Counted from the first letter of the stretch, positions 10,030-22,487 are shown. The stretch: DNA of 64,000 nucleotides from Thelonectria olida (GCA_020736575.1 JAGPYM010000017.1:434001-498000), one strand, 5' to 3'. A program made the numbers and translations. Notes: a model not told the origin generated them from the letters alone.

Positions 10030-12614
10030 ATGGCTGGGCAATCGACTTTGCGGCACACTGCCGCCGAAGAGTTGCTTGCAGCCTTCATTGACAAGTGGAG
10101 GAACCGCATTCAATCCAAGCTTCGTGGGACATCCCGTACAACGCGCATAGCTGCTACACTTGCGCTGGCCTTTTCCATCATCCTCAGCGCAGAAGGAGGA
10201 CGGCGATGGTGGAGAAATCGACGTGAGGAGCGAGAACAGGGTCGCAAACTCGTTCGTACGAACTCATGGTTACATAACAAGGACGGCTCGCGCACGATTT
10301 ACGTGCCTTACAAGGATGGCACAACCAAGGTCGTCATTCGGCCTACCAAGCCGCTCACATTCGATGCCCATCGTCGTCTTTTCCTCAACCCTCCACGTGT
10401 CTCCGGCCTTCGCGATGGTACTGTACCCTCAGCGCAAACGAAGCCTGGACTTAACCTGGCCTTCCTTCACCAGTTCTTGAGCTTAATGAGCATCATGATC
10501 CCGAGATGGTCGAGCAAAGAAGCTGGCTTACTCTTTAGTCACGGTATCTTCCTGATGCTTAGGACATATCTGTCTCTGGTGGTTGCCCGCCTGGACGGTG
10601 CAATTGTGCGAGATTTGGTTGCTGGCAATGGCAAGGCGTTCCTCTGGGGACTCGTAAAGGTACGAATCCATTCCCCTTTTGACATGAGCAGAAGCAGTGC
10701 TTACAATATGTAGTGGTGTGGGCTTGGTGGATTCGCCTCATACACCAATGCTACGATCAAATACCTCGAGTCCAAGGTCTCCATCGCTTTCCGAACCCGA
10801 CTCACTCGGTACATCCATGACCTGTATCTGAACGACAACCTCAATTACTACAAACTCTCAAATATGGATGGAGGTGTTGGCCAAGGCGCCGACCAATTCA
10901 TTACACAGGATCTTACCTTATTTTGCGCTGCTGCGGCGAACATTTACTCCTCACTTGGGAAGCCTTTTGTTGACCTGTGTGTCTTCAACTATCAGCTATA
11001 CCGGTCGCTTGGTCCTCTGGCTCTCACCGGACTTATGAGCAACTACTTCTTGACAGCAAGCATTCTCCGGAGGTTATCGCCACCTTTCGGCAAGTTGAAG
11101 GCTGTGGAGGGCCGCAAGGAAGGCGACTTCCGAAGTTTACATGCGCGTCTGATAGCCAATGCCGAAGAGGTCGCCTTCTACGGTGGCGCGGATATGGAGA
11201 AGACGTTTCTAAACCGGGAATTTAAGTCACTCAAGACATGGATGGAGGGCATCTATATGCTGAAGATTCGATACAACATCCTCGAGGATTTCATTCTGAA
11301 GTATAGTTGGAGTGCTTACGGCTATCTTCTCTCATCATTACCCGTCTTCCTGCCGGCGTGGGGAGGCATGGGAGGTGCTGCAGAAATGGCAGAGAATGGC
11401 CATCGCGGTGGACGAGAACGAAATCGCATGAAGGACTTCATCACCAACAAGCGGCTCATGCTTTCATTGGCAGATGCCGGTGGTCGGATGATGTATTCTA
11501 TCAAGGACCTGGCAGAGCTGGCAGGGTACACCAGCCGTGTGTATACGCTCATCTCGACATTGCATCGGGTGCATGCGAATGCGTACCACTTGCGAACTGG
11601 CCAAAGTGAACTTTACTCCCTCTCGGATGTAAATGGAACAATCCAGAAAGGGTTTGATGGAGTCCGATTTGAGCACGTGCCTGTCGTGGCCCCCGGTCTC
11701 TGGCCCCAAGGAGGCGAGGAGTTGCTCGAGTCCTTGTCCATCATTATCCGCAGTGGCGAGCACTTGCTTGTAAGTTGGAATTGACCTCGTCAGAGATCAT
11801 ATGTTTTCATGCTGACCGCTGCCAGATATCCGGCCCCAACGGAGTGGGGAAGACGGCCATCGGTAGAATCCTTGCCGGGCTGTGGCCGGTGTACCGGGGA
11901 TTGGTGAGTCGGCCCAAGGATATTGGACAGGATGGTATCATGTTCCTCCCGCAGCGACCCTATCTCAGCCCCGGCACGCTGCGCGACCAGGTGATTTATC
12001 CTGATGGCCACGTGGATATGAGAGAGAAGCGCAAGTCTGAGGACGATCTCAAGAGGATCCTGGAAGAAGCCCGTCTCGGCTATCTTCCTGATCGTGAGGG
12101 TGGATGGGATACCCGAAAGGAGTGGAAAGATGTGCTGAGCGGTGGAGAGAAGCAAAGAATGGGCTTTGCACGTCTTCTGTACCATGAGCCGCAGTATGCC
12201 ATCATTGACGAGGGCACGAGCGCAGTCTCTAGTGACGTGGAAGGATTGTTGTACGAGACTTGCAAGGAGAAGGGTATTAGTAAGTTCACCGTGTTACGAT
12301 AGATTACATGGAGATGCTAACTGAGTGAAGCCTTGATTACCATCTCGACAAGGGCTTCCCTCAAGAAGTACCACACATACAACCTCATTCTCGGCATGGG
12401 AGAAGGTGGAGATGAGTGGGAGTTTGAGCGGATTGGGACTGAGCGAGAGAAGATGCAAGTGGAGAAGGAACTGCAGGATCTTCGTGAACGTCTGGCACAG
12501 GTGGATGAGTGGAAGAAGAGACGGGATGAGATTGAGACTGAGTTGGCGGCGGTGTGGACAGATCACGGTGAGGTGCTCGCAGCACCGGAGTCGTCGGCGG
12601 AGAAGTTGGAGTAA
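10030..12614 (+). CDS. Peroxisomal ABC half-transporter (ABCD family, Pxa1/Pxa2-like)
   Basis: Imports very-long/long-chain fatty acyl groups into peroxisomes for beta-oxidation, working as a dimer of half-transporters. Exons 10030-10659, 10714-11769, 11826-12279 and 12331-12614 give 807 residues. The N-terminal membrane domain carries the ABCD signatures SGLRDGTVPSAQTKPGLNL, LRLTRYIHDLYLNDN-like (here LTRYIHDLYLNDNLNYYKLS) and the EAA-like NAEEVAFYGG. The nucleotide-binding domain has Walker A SGPNGVGKT (564-572), the Q-loop LPQRPYLSPGTLRDQVIYP, signature LSGGE (666-670) and Walker B YAIIDEGTSAVS (686-697). Family members more often have DECTSAVS at the last site; here Cys is Gly. A C-terminal coiled coil (REKMQVEKELQDLRERL) follows. 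The start is the first ATG of the frame. ABCD membership is certain; choosing Pxa1 or Pxa2 would need a tree. Confidence 0.93.
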
Positions 12615-12794
12615 TACGGGTGCAATTACGGATAGGTGCAGATAGAAGGGGACTTTGGGATAGCTTTTGTATGAATATTAGAAATGAAGCATACGACAGA
12701 TGTCCGATTTCTGCTTGGCAGTGAGCTGAGGGCGAGGCTAGGGTAGTTTGATGGAGACGCAAGGAATGCCCGGCCGTGGCGCATCAACCCAATA

Positions 12795-12813
12795 TCTACG
12801 GAGTATCCGTAGA
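12795..12813. repeat. Perfect inverted repeat, 7-bp arms, 5-nt loop
   Basis: TCTACGG-AGTAT-CCGTAGA, 182 nt past the ABCD stop codon. It could fold as a hairpin in a 3' UTR or bind a dimeric protein. Function unknown. Confidence 0.6.
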
Positions 12814-12864
12814 CGTGAGCAAGATGCCTCTGGCCTGGAGTTGGTTGATTTGACGGCGGATCCA

Positions 12865-12880
12865 AGGGTTAGGGTTAGGA
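12865..12880 (+). repeat. Telomere-like TTAGGG motif
   Basis: AGGGTTAGGGTTAGGA holds nearly two and a half tandem TTAGGG units inside a chromosomal region. It may be a telobox-type binding site or chance. Confidence 0.5.
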
Positions 12881-13905
12881 TGGATACGAGGGTGGTTGGA
12901 TCTTTGCTGTTAGTTAGAACGTGTGGACTTGATCTTGTCATGGCCTCGTCATGAGAAGGAGACGGCGTGTTGAATGGCTTCATTGGGGTCATGATGTCCT
13001 TGTTAGGCTACCATACAATCTGTCTGTCAGCCTATTTTCCCCCTCATGTCATGTCATCTCGCCTCGATCCATCAACCCTGTCCTGTCAGCCCAGTCCCAA
13101 GCCAAGGTGCTGCTTTATCGAAACTTATTGTTTGCTTCTTTCTTCACAGCCTCCATTTCTCATCAACCAAGGGGCCGGCAACACGGTAACTCAACCCCGC
13201 ATCCAATCAAGTTCGTGGGGGCAGGGGAGGGGAGGGAGGGCTTCCCGGCAATGTCCACGGCATGGAACTATTTAGCGGCACGCAGCCGCGCTAACAAAGA
13301 AACGGGTTTGGTTTGTTTCCCGTTCCGGCCGGCGAAGGTCAGCTGGCCAGAGATATGAAAGCGTGCACATCAATTACGCCTTCTCGACAGTGGCGGCCGT
13401 TGTGGCTTGGAGCAGGTAGGGACGGGCGGTTGGGTTGAGCAGAGCGGGAGGAAGCCCAGCAAAGGCTTCAAACGTGTGTTTCTGTGTGTATCCTGCAGCA
13501 GGCGCTGGATGCGAACAGACGCTTTGGTTCTTAACTGAAGGTCAATTCGTTCGGTATCCTCCGGTGAGGCTGACTGCGGCTTGTCTTGGGGAAGCTGAGA
13601 GTCTGACAACTCACATAAATCATACCCTTGCTTACACCATCTGCGCTCAACAATATGCAAGGGAGAGAAGAGCAACCCAGGCGTCTAAACTATTCGTACT
13701 GTGAAAAAAAAAGACTCCTATGAGCGAGAGCCTCGAATTGTCGTGTGGCTTGTTCTCACCCAGGGAAAACGCTGCTCTGGCAAATCTATCCCTGCTCTGG
13801 CTTGCTGTAGGCGGGAGACGATGATCCCTCCCACACCTGTTTGGACCGAGATGATGGCTTGACTGCGACTTCCTAACCTAGTCGATAGCTACTGCATTGA
13901 GGAAA

Positions 13906-13923
13906 TGTGTGTGTGTGTGTGTG
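13906..13923 (+). repeat. (TG)9 microsatellite
   Basis: Nine TG dinucleotides in a row, intergenic. Confidence 0.9.
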
Positions 13924-14086
13924 AAGTGTCGTGCCCCCTCTCCTGGCTATGTACATTAGCTTTGGTTCCCTCCTCGCCTCGTCGTTCTTCGCCTCATTAT
14001 TAACCGTTCTCTCCTCTCTGATCATGTCCAGACGCAGCTTTTGAACTCGGATTCAATTCAATTGGGAGCAGCAATTGCATATCCAG

Positions 14087-14140
14087 TCCCTCCTCCTCCT
14101 CCTCCTCCTCCCTCCCTCCTCCTCTTCCCCCTCCTCCTCT
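14087..14140 (+). repeat. Pure pyrimidine tract (CCT-rich), promoter/leader region
   Basis: 54 nt of only C and T, mostly CCT/TCC units, about 350-400 nt before the ATG at 14489. CT-rich tracts are common just upstream of fungal transcription starts. Confidence 0.75.
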
Positions 14141-14488
14141 GCCGCCACAGTCCCAGCCCCTCCACTCTAAGCGGCTCAGCGGCGCATAGCCTCACCGTCT
14201 CTGTGTTCATTCGTCGGCCCTGAAAAGGTTGAAAATACTCTCCGGGCGTCTAATTGTTCAACAGACCCAAAAAGCAGGCTGAACCTTTCTTCTTCTTCTT
14301 GTTTTATTTCCCTCACATCTAACTTTGCTCCATCAAATGCCGTCTTTGTTCTTCCCCTCACTTGTCCACCATCATCATTACTACCAGGCTCCCTAGGGGA
14401 ACTCGGGAGCAGAGTAAAAAGGCTTGGCCTGGACGGAATTATACGCGTATTTTCTTTCCAGAAATTCGATACTACTGCTACTACAAAA

Positions 14489-15640
14489 ATGATCCGAGGC
14501 CACGGCCGGAGCCCTGGGCCCATGGGCTCCTCCCGAAGCTCCCTCACCGGCGTCGGCTTCATGCCCGTCATTGCCGAGAACGAAGTCGCCCAAACTCCGC
14601 CGTCTCCCACAAATGCCGTCTTCGGCAATGGGAGCCACTCGGGTTCCCCGCCGTTGCGGATTCCTCTCAAGAACCCCCGGCGTGCGTCGCCCGCCTCCAT
14701 GTCACATCGGCGGGGCCTTCCTCCGCCCTATGTGCCGCCTTATATCCTGGCGCCGCCGACGTTGCATCATCCGCCGCCGATATACACCAAGGAAGACGCC
14801 GAGATTGCCGAGCAAGAATCGTCTCAGACAGCGGAGAGGAGTGGAAGGAGGAAGCTTGCGGATCGGTGGTGTTGCATCTTGGGCATGGTCGTCGCCCTCC
14901 TCGTCGTTATTGCTGTTGGGCTGGCAATTGGTCTGACAATTGGCTTGAAAGACCAGTGAGTTATCTCTTCAGAGGCACTTGAGAACCGAGGAACTGATTG
15001 GGATCGAACAAGACACGACCAAGACCATGATGGCTCCTCCTCATCGTCAGGGGACAGCGAGTCTTCAGACCAAAGCTTCCCAGCTGGATCCTTTGCCTTC
15101 GAGGTCCATCTCCAGGAGACGAGCACAAACTGCACCTCGAACCCATCCACATGGCGCTGCTACCCCTACTCAACCGGCGACTCTGCCACCTTCTTCTGGA
15201 TCATCACAGCCCACTCCTCCTCCTTCACCATCTCATCCACCGACAACCCCTTCGCGCCCACCTTCACCGACCGCCCCCTCACGGTTCTCGACGCAGGCAA
15301 ATCCACCGAGCGCCTGCGCTTCTCCTTCAGCATGACAAAGAGCGTCGTGCCCTCGGACAAGCTCACAGCCAACAACCGTGCGGCATCGTGCACCTTCGCC
15401 GACACCGTTTTCGAGGCGACGTTGTGGACGCGGCGACGGGGAAACACCACCTTGGCCGAGGGCGAGTCGGAGCCGGCAGACGTCAAGTTTGGCGACTGGC
15501 CGCGCAACGCGGAAATCGTGCAGCGCAAGGACTACGAACTGGGACAGCCCAAGTGCATGGATTCTGATGGGAGCGCCATTGCTGATGTCCAGGCTGAGTC
15601 TGGGACTTGTTCGTGCCAGTATGCCAACTTTGGCGACTAA
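14489..15640 (+). CDS. Single-pass membrane protein of unknown function, proline-rich cytosolic tail
   Basis: Not recognised beyond its architecture. Predicted exons 14489-14955 and 15013-15640 (57-nt intron, GTGAGT...AAG) give 364 residues. Residues 1-125 are Pro/Ser-rich and include PPPYVPPY (a PPxY-type motif at 78-81). A basic stretch (RSGRRKLADR) and two cysteines (128-129) precede one strong membrane helix (about 128-153). By the positive-inside rule this puts the N-terminus in the cytosol and about 205 residues outside (type II). The outer part starts with an Asp/Ser linker (HDQDHDGSSSSSGDSE). It then has a conserved-looking beta-rich segment with cysteines at TNCTSN, WRCYPY, ASCTFAD, PKCMD and a terminal CSC, suggesting disulphides, plus an N-glycosylation sequon (NCT). 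The two halves share one reading frame and the intron removes the only in-frame stop. It could be a cell-surface sensor or anchor; this is inference. Confidence 0.75.
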
Positions 15641-16462
15641 GGGGTAGCGACGGTCATCAAATCTCCTGGAACCGATGTTTGGGTGACGCACTGATTGTCT
15701 GCCGTTACTTTCCTTCTTTCCTTCTTTTTCACTTCTTCTCGATCTTTTGGTTTAACGGGCATGGATTCGCCCATTTGGAGTTTGAAATTTCTTTCCGGAT
15801 TGTTACGGTATGGGATGGACAAGGCAGGCAGGGAGGATATCAACGATACCCAAATAATGAACGACAGGAGCTCTGGTTTGGTTGGTTTTATTCAGCTTTG
15901 AATGCCTGGGTAGGCATGGAAAAAACTTGGAAAATTAATGTGTCAAATGATTATCTTGGTATTAATCGTTCAGCTTGAACGAGGTAATTAGGTCTCCAAA
16001 TCACTTTATGATGAGTGCCTTAAACGTTTACAAAGCTGCCTTGAACCCCGCGCGGTGATATTGGCGACGTGTATGAAGAATCGCTCGATGTCTTCCCTTT
16101 CTCCAGTATCAAGTCTCAAAAGCGTTTCATGTCTCGTCTGGTCCGAATCAACTGGATCCGAAAATTACATGCGGGTTTCCCCTTTCTTCTCTCAACTCCC
16201 AACTCTCAACTCCCAACTCTCAACTGTCAAAACCTCTCGACTCTCAACATCTCAAAACCACCTGGGAACACCCAGTCTCAATCTCAGCTCTCAACATTAC
16301 TCGACAACTCCCCGTTTTGCAATCCGGACTCTCCAAAATCGCTTGATGGCTCTGGTTTCTGAATCAAGTCCAACTTTACTTGGTAACTTTTTCTTTCATT
16401 CTCAACTCCCCAAAACAAACAGTGCAAGTGTAAATCATTAAACCAGGCGGATGGCATCTTGC
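15641..16462. other. Convergent intergenic region with a 14-nt tandem repeat
   Basis: 3' UTRs of the membrane protein (+) and the kinase-like gene (-). A CTCAAC-rich minisatellite lies at 16191-16230. No gene seen. Confidence 0.6.
16191..16230 (+). repeat. Minisatellite: 14-nt unit CTCAACTCCCAACT, about 2.9 copies
   Basis: Two perfect units (16191-16204 and 16205-16218) and a partial third. Degenerate CTCTCAAC elements continue to about 16300. Confidence 0.85.
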
Positions 16463-19400
16463 TCATTCCGAATCCTCGTCATAGTACTTCGCCTGGAATC
16501 GTCGCTCTAGCTGCTGCTCCCGGAGCGCAAGGTTACCAAATGCGACTGGCATTTCCTGCTCAGTGCGCTGCGCCTCTCTCTGGATCCCGGACGATATGAC
16601 CTGCGATCGTCGGCGTGCTGCCTTGGAGTCCTGCTTGCGGCCGTTCTTAGTGACCTTGTTAGATCTCGCGGATGGCTGCCAGGATCTGGGTCTAAGTCCA
16701 CTGGGTCGGAGATTGGAAGTGGTAGGATAGTTGATTCTTCGTCGCTTAGGCGAATTCTCATCAATCTCCGGCTCTGTTGCTGAATTAGAATGCGTTGAAT
16801 CTGTGCTTGGCTCTGTTTCATAATCCGTGGCTGTGGCGCCTGTGGTAACCGTCAACCTCATCATACGGGGGTGAAATGGTCCACTGAGATCATTACTTGG
16901 GTGTCGTCGCTGGCTAGAAGTCCTAGAGTGCCCCTGAGATCGATTCAAGCCTGTGGGTGCCTCGAGCGCACACTGCTCTAGCTCTCCATCTTGGTAGAGA
17001 CTCTGGCCTAAGCCCTGTAGCGGTGGCAGTCTAAACTGGTCTCTGTCGCCCTGGTTCGGAATCTGGGGAACATGTCGAGAGGTTGGCTGCTCGCTCTGCT
17101 GTTGTTGGCTAAGAACCTGGGTGTATCCATTCTCCGGGAGAGGTCGAGTTAGTGGCATCTGCTGTCCAAGCTGTTGCTGCTTTCTATAGGTTGGAAGTTC
17201 GGAATGAGGTTGTGGGTTTGCGTGGAAGTCGTGATGCTGGTGAGGACTTCGGTACGGAGACTCAGGGAGATCTCGAGGAATTGGTGCGTCATGTACAGGC
17301 TGCGTACTCTCTCGCAGAGGTCGAGGCTCTCGGTGACGAGACTCAGGCAGAGGTCGTTGGCTTCCCCACACAGAAACGCCTTGGAAGGTCGCTTCTTCCA
17401 TCCAGGCGTCTTCGTCATCGTCGTCGAAAGAGGTGTCTGCACTGAAAGAAAGAGCATCGGCAGAGGGGAATGGTCTAAAGGAACCAGAAGGACCAGCCTG
17501 TGCCGTCGATTGTTCAGCCTGTCCTCGCCAGAAGTTCATCGAGGGAGGTTGGTACTCAAATTCGGGCGAATTGTCTTGCTCATTGTGAGACTCCGAATCT
17601 TCTTGCTGGACAATCCGGATTGCCATGAACTTTGACGGTGGTCGAGCAGCACGACGGTGGCGTACAGCGTCATGATGTCTTGTTGGTCCTTGAGGACGGT
17701 GGGTGCGAGCTGCCTCTGGAATTTCCATAGCGTTTCTCGGCCTCGCAGATTCTTCTGCCTGTACCGGTTTCTTAGCTTGATTATCCTCCTTGCGGTCGTT
17801 TCTGGCCTTGCGGCCTCGGCGGATATGCAGCAGCTTCTTGAAGTTCCTCTCGACGCGTTCCCATTTGTCTTCTCTGGTTGTCTGGTGCATTCGCTGGGCG
17901 GGTTTGGGAGCAAGGAGCTCTTTCCAAAACTTCTTCAGTTCTTTTTCCGACTGTTTGAATGGCATCTGCTTTCGCTCTTCAACCTTTCGCAGCAGAGAAA
18001 CGACGTTGGGTCGGTCAACGGGCCGTTCGAACAGACACTGACATATGTTGTCCCGCAAATCAGCGTCAACGTTCGCGAGCGAACTTCTGTTCAGTCGCCA
18101 ACCGTAGGTTTTACCAGTAGTCGTGCCGTTGATACTTGTGTACCGCTTTGCAGTCATCGGGTGCGCTAGGTAGATCAAAGTAATGGCAGCTTCCATCTGG
18201 GACATTGTTAGTAGGGATGACATTGAGCTGTAGGTAGGTGTATGAACAACTTACAGTCTTGGCTGCGAGAAAGATGTTCGTCCACATTCCGTATCTTCCC
18301 GCGATGGGGTGACCTCGGCTGAGGTTCTCGCCTTGGAATTCTCCGACGGCACCATCTGCGTTGGTCGAGATCTTGTCCCAATCTTCGTGGATTTGTTCCT
18401 ATGTAAAAGTCAGAGATGCATATTTCGAGTCTCCTTCATGGTACAAACTGGTGAAATTCGTGTCATCTTGACTGGGTGGCGACGTTTCCAATAAGACTTG
18501 GTTTCCCAAGTCTGCCAAGCTCTACGCATGAAAAAGCTGAATTCACTAAAGTCATGAAGCTTGGTTGTCAGTCAGCGATGTGTTTTTGTCGGGCTGTCAA
18601 GTTTGGGGAGACTCACTTTGAAAATGGGCAGGCCAGGCTGGTCGGGAGATTCTCCCACAAGAACTGCGAGGAGTTAGCTTTGAACAACAAGACGATGTTA
18701 TCAGGGAACCTACTGTTAGTTTCCTCGAGATCGAAATGAACATCGTGAGAAACTGGCATGCTTTCGAGGCGTCTAAGGAAATCGTCGAGCAGGCCAGCTT
18801 GACGGGCTGCATTCACCTCATCTTCGAAGACTTGGCCGCGCCCGGTAAAGGCAGGCTGGTATGCGACAGCAGCGAGGCCGTTGACGACTATGGTTCTTTG
18901 TTAGCTACTCGAACTTGCGAGGTTCAGAGAAGTTGGACGTACTACACTCCCAAATGCCCCAAAGCGCTCTGTCGGGAAACTGAACATTCTGCTCGGAAGC
19001 TTTCTTCAGAATACCAAAGAGATCACCGTGACACATGTACTCAAGAACCATGGCCTTTTGGCGTAGAGGGTTGAATTCGATGCCGCGGTTGTACTTTAGA
19101 GTCTTGCGAGGATGGTTGGTTCTGAACTCATCTGTAGCTTGCTGGGCAAGTTGGTCAAGATTCACGATCTGAACGGTATGCTGGCTTCCAGCATACCGAT
19201 TGTGCCATGCTGTTTCGTTTGCTGGATCAAACTCTTCTGTGGTAGGGATTTTGATGACCACTTTCCTGGAGATTCCGCCTTCGAAGTCGACGTTCCATAA
19301 AGTCGCGGCTCCAAACCCACCGGCACCGAGGATCTTGATAAATTCCAACCGGAAGCCCTTCCATTCGGTATGGTAGAACAGGTTCCGGACTTCGTCATCG

Positions 19401-19663
19401 CTGAACTTATCCGGCTGGTCGACGAGTTCTATTTCTCTAAACCGCGGTTCGTTGTGCATTCCTATGCGTTTTCCCTCTCTGTTGGTGTAGCGAAACTTGC
19501 TCATAACATCAGGATGGACAAATTTAGCGTTGTTGACGTAAACACGAGAATCGCCTCGAATTATTGCACTCTGTATAGTCTGGACATTCCGAATATCGTT
19601 GAGCTCGTTTTCCGGAGTCGAGCGCCGGAACATGACGACAGACGTGGAACTACGCCTCTCCAT
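16463..19663 (-). CDS. Divergent protein kinase with long disordered C-terminal region
   Basis: Six exons are predicted: 18943-19663, 18714-18887, 18617-18663, 18449-18559, 18255-18398 and 16463-18196, giving 976 residues. Kinase elements appear in order. The glycine loop is GAGGFG (113-118). The lysine motif is VVIK (Lys138). The catalytic loop VHFDLEETN (291-298 region) keeps His, Asp293 and Asn298 but lacks the HRD arginine. The metal-binding motif reads HDFSEFS (Asp317-Phe-Ser, usually DFG). The alpha-H/I segment is LRDNICQCLFERPVDRPNV. Catalysis is therefore plausible but regulation is probably non-RD. About 500 C-terminal residues are low-complexity, rich in Arg, Pro, Gln and Ser, with basic clusters (KNFKKLLHIRRGRKARND; PKRRRINYP) that could be nuclear signals. 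The introns have good branch points; the donor before EQIHEDWDKIS is the least certain (GTTTGT at 18448 chosen; GTCAAG also fits the frame). Such kinases occur in filamentous fungi with unknown targets. Confidence 0.85.
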
Positions 19664-22487
19664 GTTGATAGTAAGTGGTGAGAATAGGAAAGGGGCTTCT
19701 TAGGAAATAGAAAGAAAAAGCATTCTTCTGTGCGTTGAAAGTTGTCAGCGTTGGTGTTGTTAAGTCGAAATGATTACGCGGATCGTGTTGTCGTGGTGGT
19801 GGTGGTGAAGTTGTGAGGTCGAGGTTGCGGGGCAGGTGGTGGTGTTTGGGCGAGGAGGCCTTTTATTGAGTCTGGCGAGCGATTTTGTTTTGTTCTCCAG
19901 GACGACACGGCCTGAATGTAAGTCGAATGGCTTTGTCTTGCAGTCGACAGTGAACCTGATCCTAAGACTAACAACTGGTACACACCCAGTTATTATCATC
20001 TTGCCTCTTCTTTGAGAGTCACGGATGCTTAACTATAGAATTGTTCCAATGTTCATATTCATTGTAGTTGGGAACATGGCCATTTTCGACTCTTCACACT
20101 TGAATTCCCTCATGATTCCTTCGCCCAGGCGAGCTCTCGCTCTAGGGCATCTCCGTTACCCCTGGCGGGCCGTGGTGTTTGTAGTGCTGGCAGCTGGCTA
20201 CACTCGTCTGTCACGGCCCGTGCCACAACCTCACAGTTGTAGAAGATCGACTGCAGCGTAGGAGCATAGCCGTTTCTCCCAGTGCTGACATAGTGCATGG
20301 TTTATTGACGAGTTTCACTTCGGTGATTCCTGAAGTCATCCCATCTAGCCAACCTATTGACCTTCCACCACTCACTTCTTTAAGTGCATTCACCCCGCGT
20401 ACGAAGCAGTCCGTAAACTCGATGGTATTGGGGCTCGAAAGGGCACGTGGTGCTTGTGGGCGGCAATGATGAACGATATTGTGGCTCAGGAAGCTAGGAC
20501 TGCTTCATCAAGTCTGCTGAGAGGCCTTGTTCCTATGTTCTTCCTTTGATGCCTCGGCCACTCGCGGCCCGTGCAACTCTGCCAATGTGATGTGTGTGTC
20601 TTTGTTTTTGTCTGGTCGCTGATCAATGTATTGGTTCCTTTACACTCGACGACCAAGATCTGACGTTTCTGGGATGAGGTGTCGTAGAGGTCGTTCTCTC
20701 CTTTCTAGCCAACTCCTCTACATCAGTCAAATCCAAGTTTACGATTCTTTCAACAAGTTCGGGTCAAAGAGGGGGAACAGAACTCGCCATTGTTCGTAAC
20801 TGAACACTTGTTCTGGTCAATTGCGCGTTTCGGGCAGCATTGTGAAGAATTGTTAGTGGAAAGAGACATTTTGTCTCGTGGTGTTGATTTGAGCCTCTAA
20901 TCTACCATTTGGTTGAAGTTGGAAAGTGGCATCCATGGACATCATGATGCACACCCTCCCCCACTTGCCTCATGAGTGTGATCCCTGGTGAATCCCACCT
21001 CAGGCCAACACATGTCATTTAGCCGCACGTGGGACGAGACGCACCGACACTCCCCGGGCCGACCTACGTGGGGTGAATGAATTCAGGCTAAATGCAATTG
21101 ACGGCTATTCGCTATTATCCAGAGAGATTTCTGCTGTTTTGCACGAGAATAATGGACGACATGGCGAGAGAGAGTTGTGGTTTTCTGAAACCAAACACCG
21201 ACCAAAATGCGGCGCAGTCTGGTCTTCGTTCCATGCCATCTCCCAAGACTGGGGAACCTGGCATCCTCGCTCGATTGAACAGCTCACACCTTGGAGGCCA
21301 TATCTAGCCCACCGGGGCTAGATGGACCCAACTCTTGCTCTGGTCTGCCGCATCAATCACAGGCGAGAAAGCTCGGTGGCCAGCCCACTTGGTTGCCAGA
21401 CTCGGGCGAGGTGAGTTAAACGCACAAATAGGCGTCGGCGGAAGTTTTCCAGTCGAGAATCCAGGGACCTTCTCCAGTGAGTTATCTCAGGGAAGGGGGG
21501 GTGTGCGAGCTGACAAAAGGAGGGGGACCTTGCATGAGAATCTAACGGCCCGCCACAGCCAGGGCTGCAGAATATCATGACCTCTGGGCAAAGCGGTCAT
21601 TTCTGGTCTAGATCCATTGCTGCTTTGTTTTTTTTTGCTTTTGCAAGAGGAGCTGGGATGCGTTGTTGCGGGTCGATGCTGTGGATGGCTTCACCTTTTC
21701 TGCAGCTCACCTGGCTACCCTGGACGTGAGATGAATATCATATTGGCGAGAATCTGGCATGCCATGGGCCAGGGTTGCTGTTGAAGGGATTCTGATAAAG
21801 TCGGTCAGCGTGAAACCGCCGCATTTCCTTCCTTTGAGATGACTCGAAGAGCTATGGATTGTTGCTGCCACCGTTTGTTCTGTAGCCTTTAGTTATCGTC
21901 TTTAGGCACCTGGGTACACCACAATATCTTCTCTTCGCACATCCTATTACCACCAATAACACCATAAACGAGTAAAACCATCCAAGCAATGGCTCATCTC
22001 GCAATACACAACCAGATAACCCCCCAACGTAACTCTCACCATGACGGCTCCGGATGAATTGCAGCAGCTCCCGCCCCACCAAAAGCGGCACTGGCAACAC
22101 TCTTGTCGGGCTTCTGGATCAATGCGACGTCGAATCGGAGGAACACCACATCATCAATCATACCGACACCCCCCAAGCTCGAGGATTTCTCAGCCGCTGT
22201 TGCCATGACACTTGGTGATGCTCCGCAAAGCAAACTAGTTTCTGAATACCCGTAACGAATGCGCATTATTTTCGGACTGTCGGCCCATGTGCATGTGGGT
22301 TGAGGACCTGACATGACGGAGACGGCGACGGCAGATTGGAAGTTAAATACTCCATGACGCCTCTCCCACCCTCTTTTTCTGTACTCTTTCCTCCCCTCCT
22401 CCTCTCCTTGTCTCGCTTCTCTATAACATCTCTTGCTACTCTCCCATAACCACCCACACCCAATCACTCCCCCAAAACACCATCATC
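19664..22487. other. Divergent intergenic region upstream of the kinase-like and xylose reductase genes
   Basis: About 2.8 kb. The left part is the kinase promoter, and the right part is the xylose reductase promoter with two GGCTAAA sites (21018-21092). Only short unsupported ORFs are present. Confidence 0.6.
21018..21092. promoter_or_regulatory. Inverted pair of GGCTAAA motifs (XlnR/Xyr1 type) upstream of xylose reductase
   Basis: GGCTAAA lies on the minus strand at 21018-21024 and on the plus strand at 21086-21092, about 1.4 kb before the xylose reductase ATG. GGCTAAA is the classical binding site of the xylanolytic activator XlnR/Xyr1. A site this short is expected several times by chance in 64 kb, so function is inferred. 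Confidence 0.35.

Larger units (their letters stand above)
12615..14488. other. Intergenic: downstream of ABCD gene, upstream of the single-pass membrane protein
   Basis: About 1.9 kb. It contains a short palindrome (12795-12813), a telomere-like motif (12865-12880), a TG microsatellite (13906-13923) and a pyrimidine tract (14087-14140) within the promoter or leader of the next gene. No convincing ORF. Confidence 0.6.
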
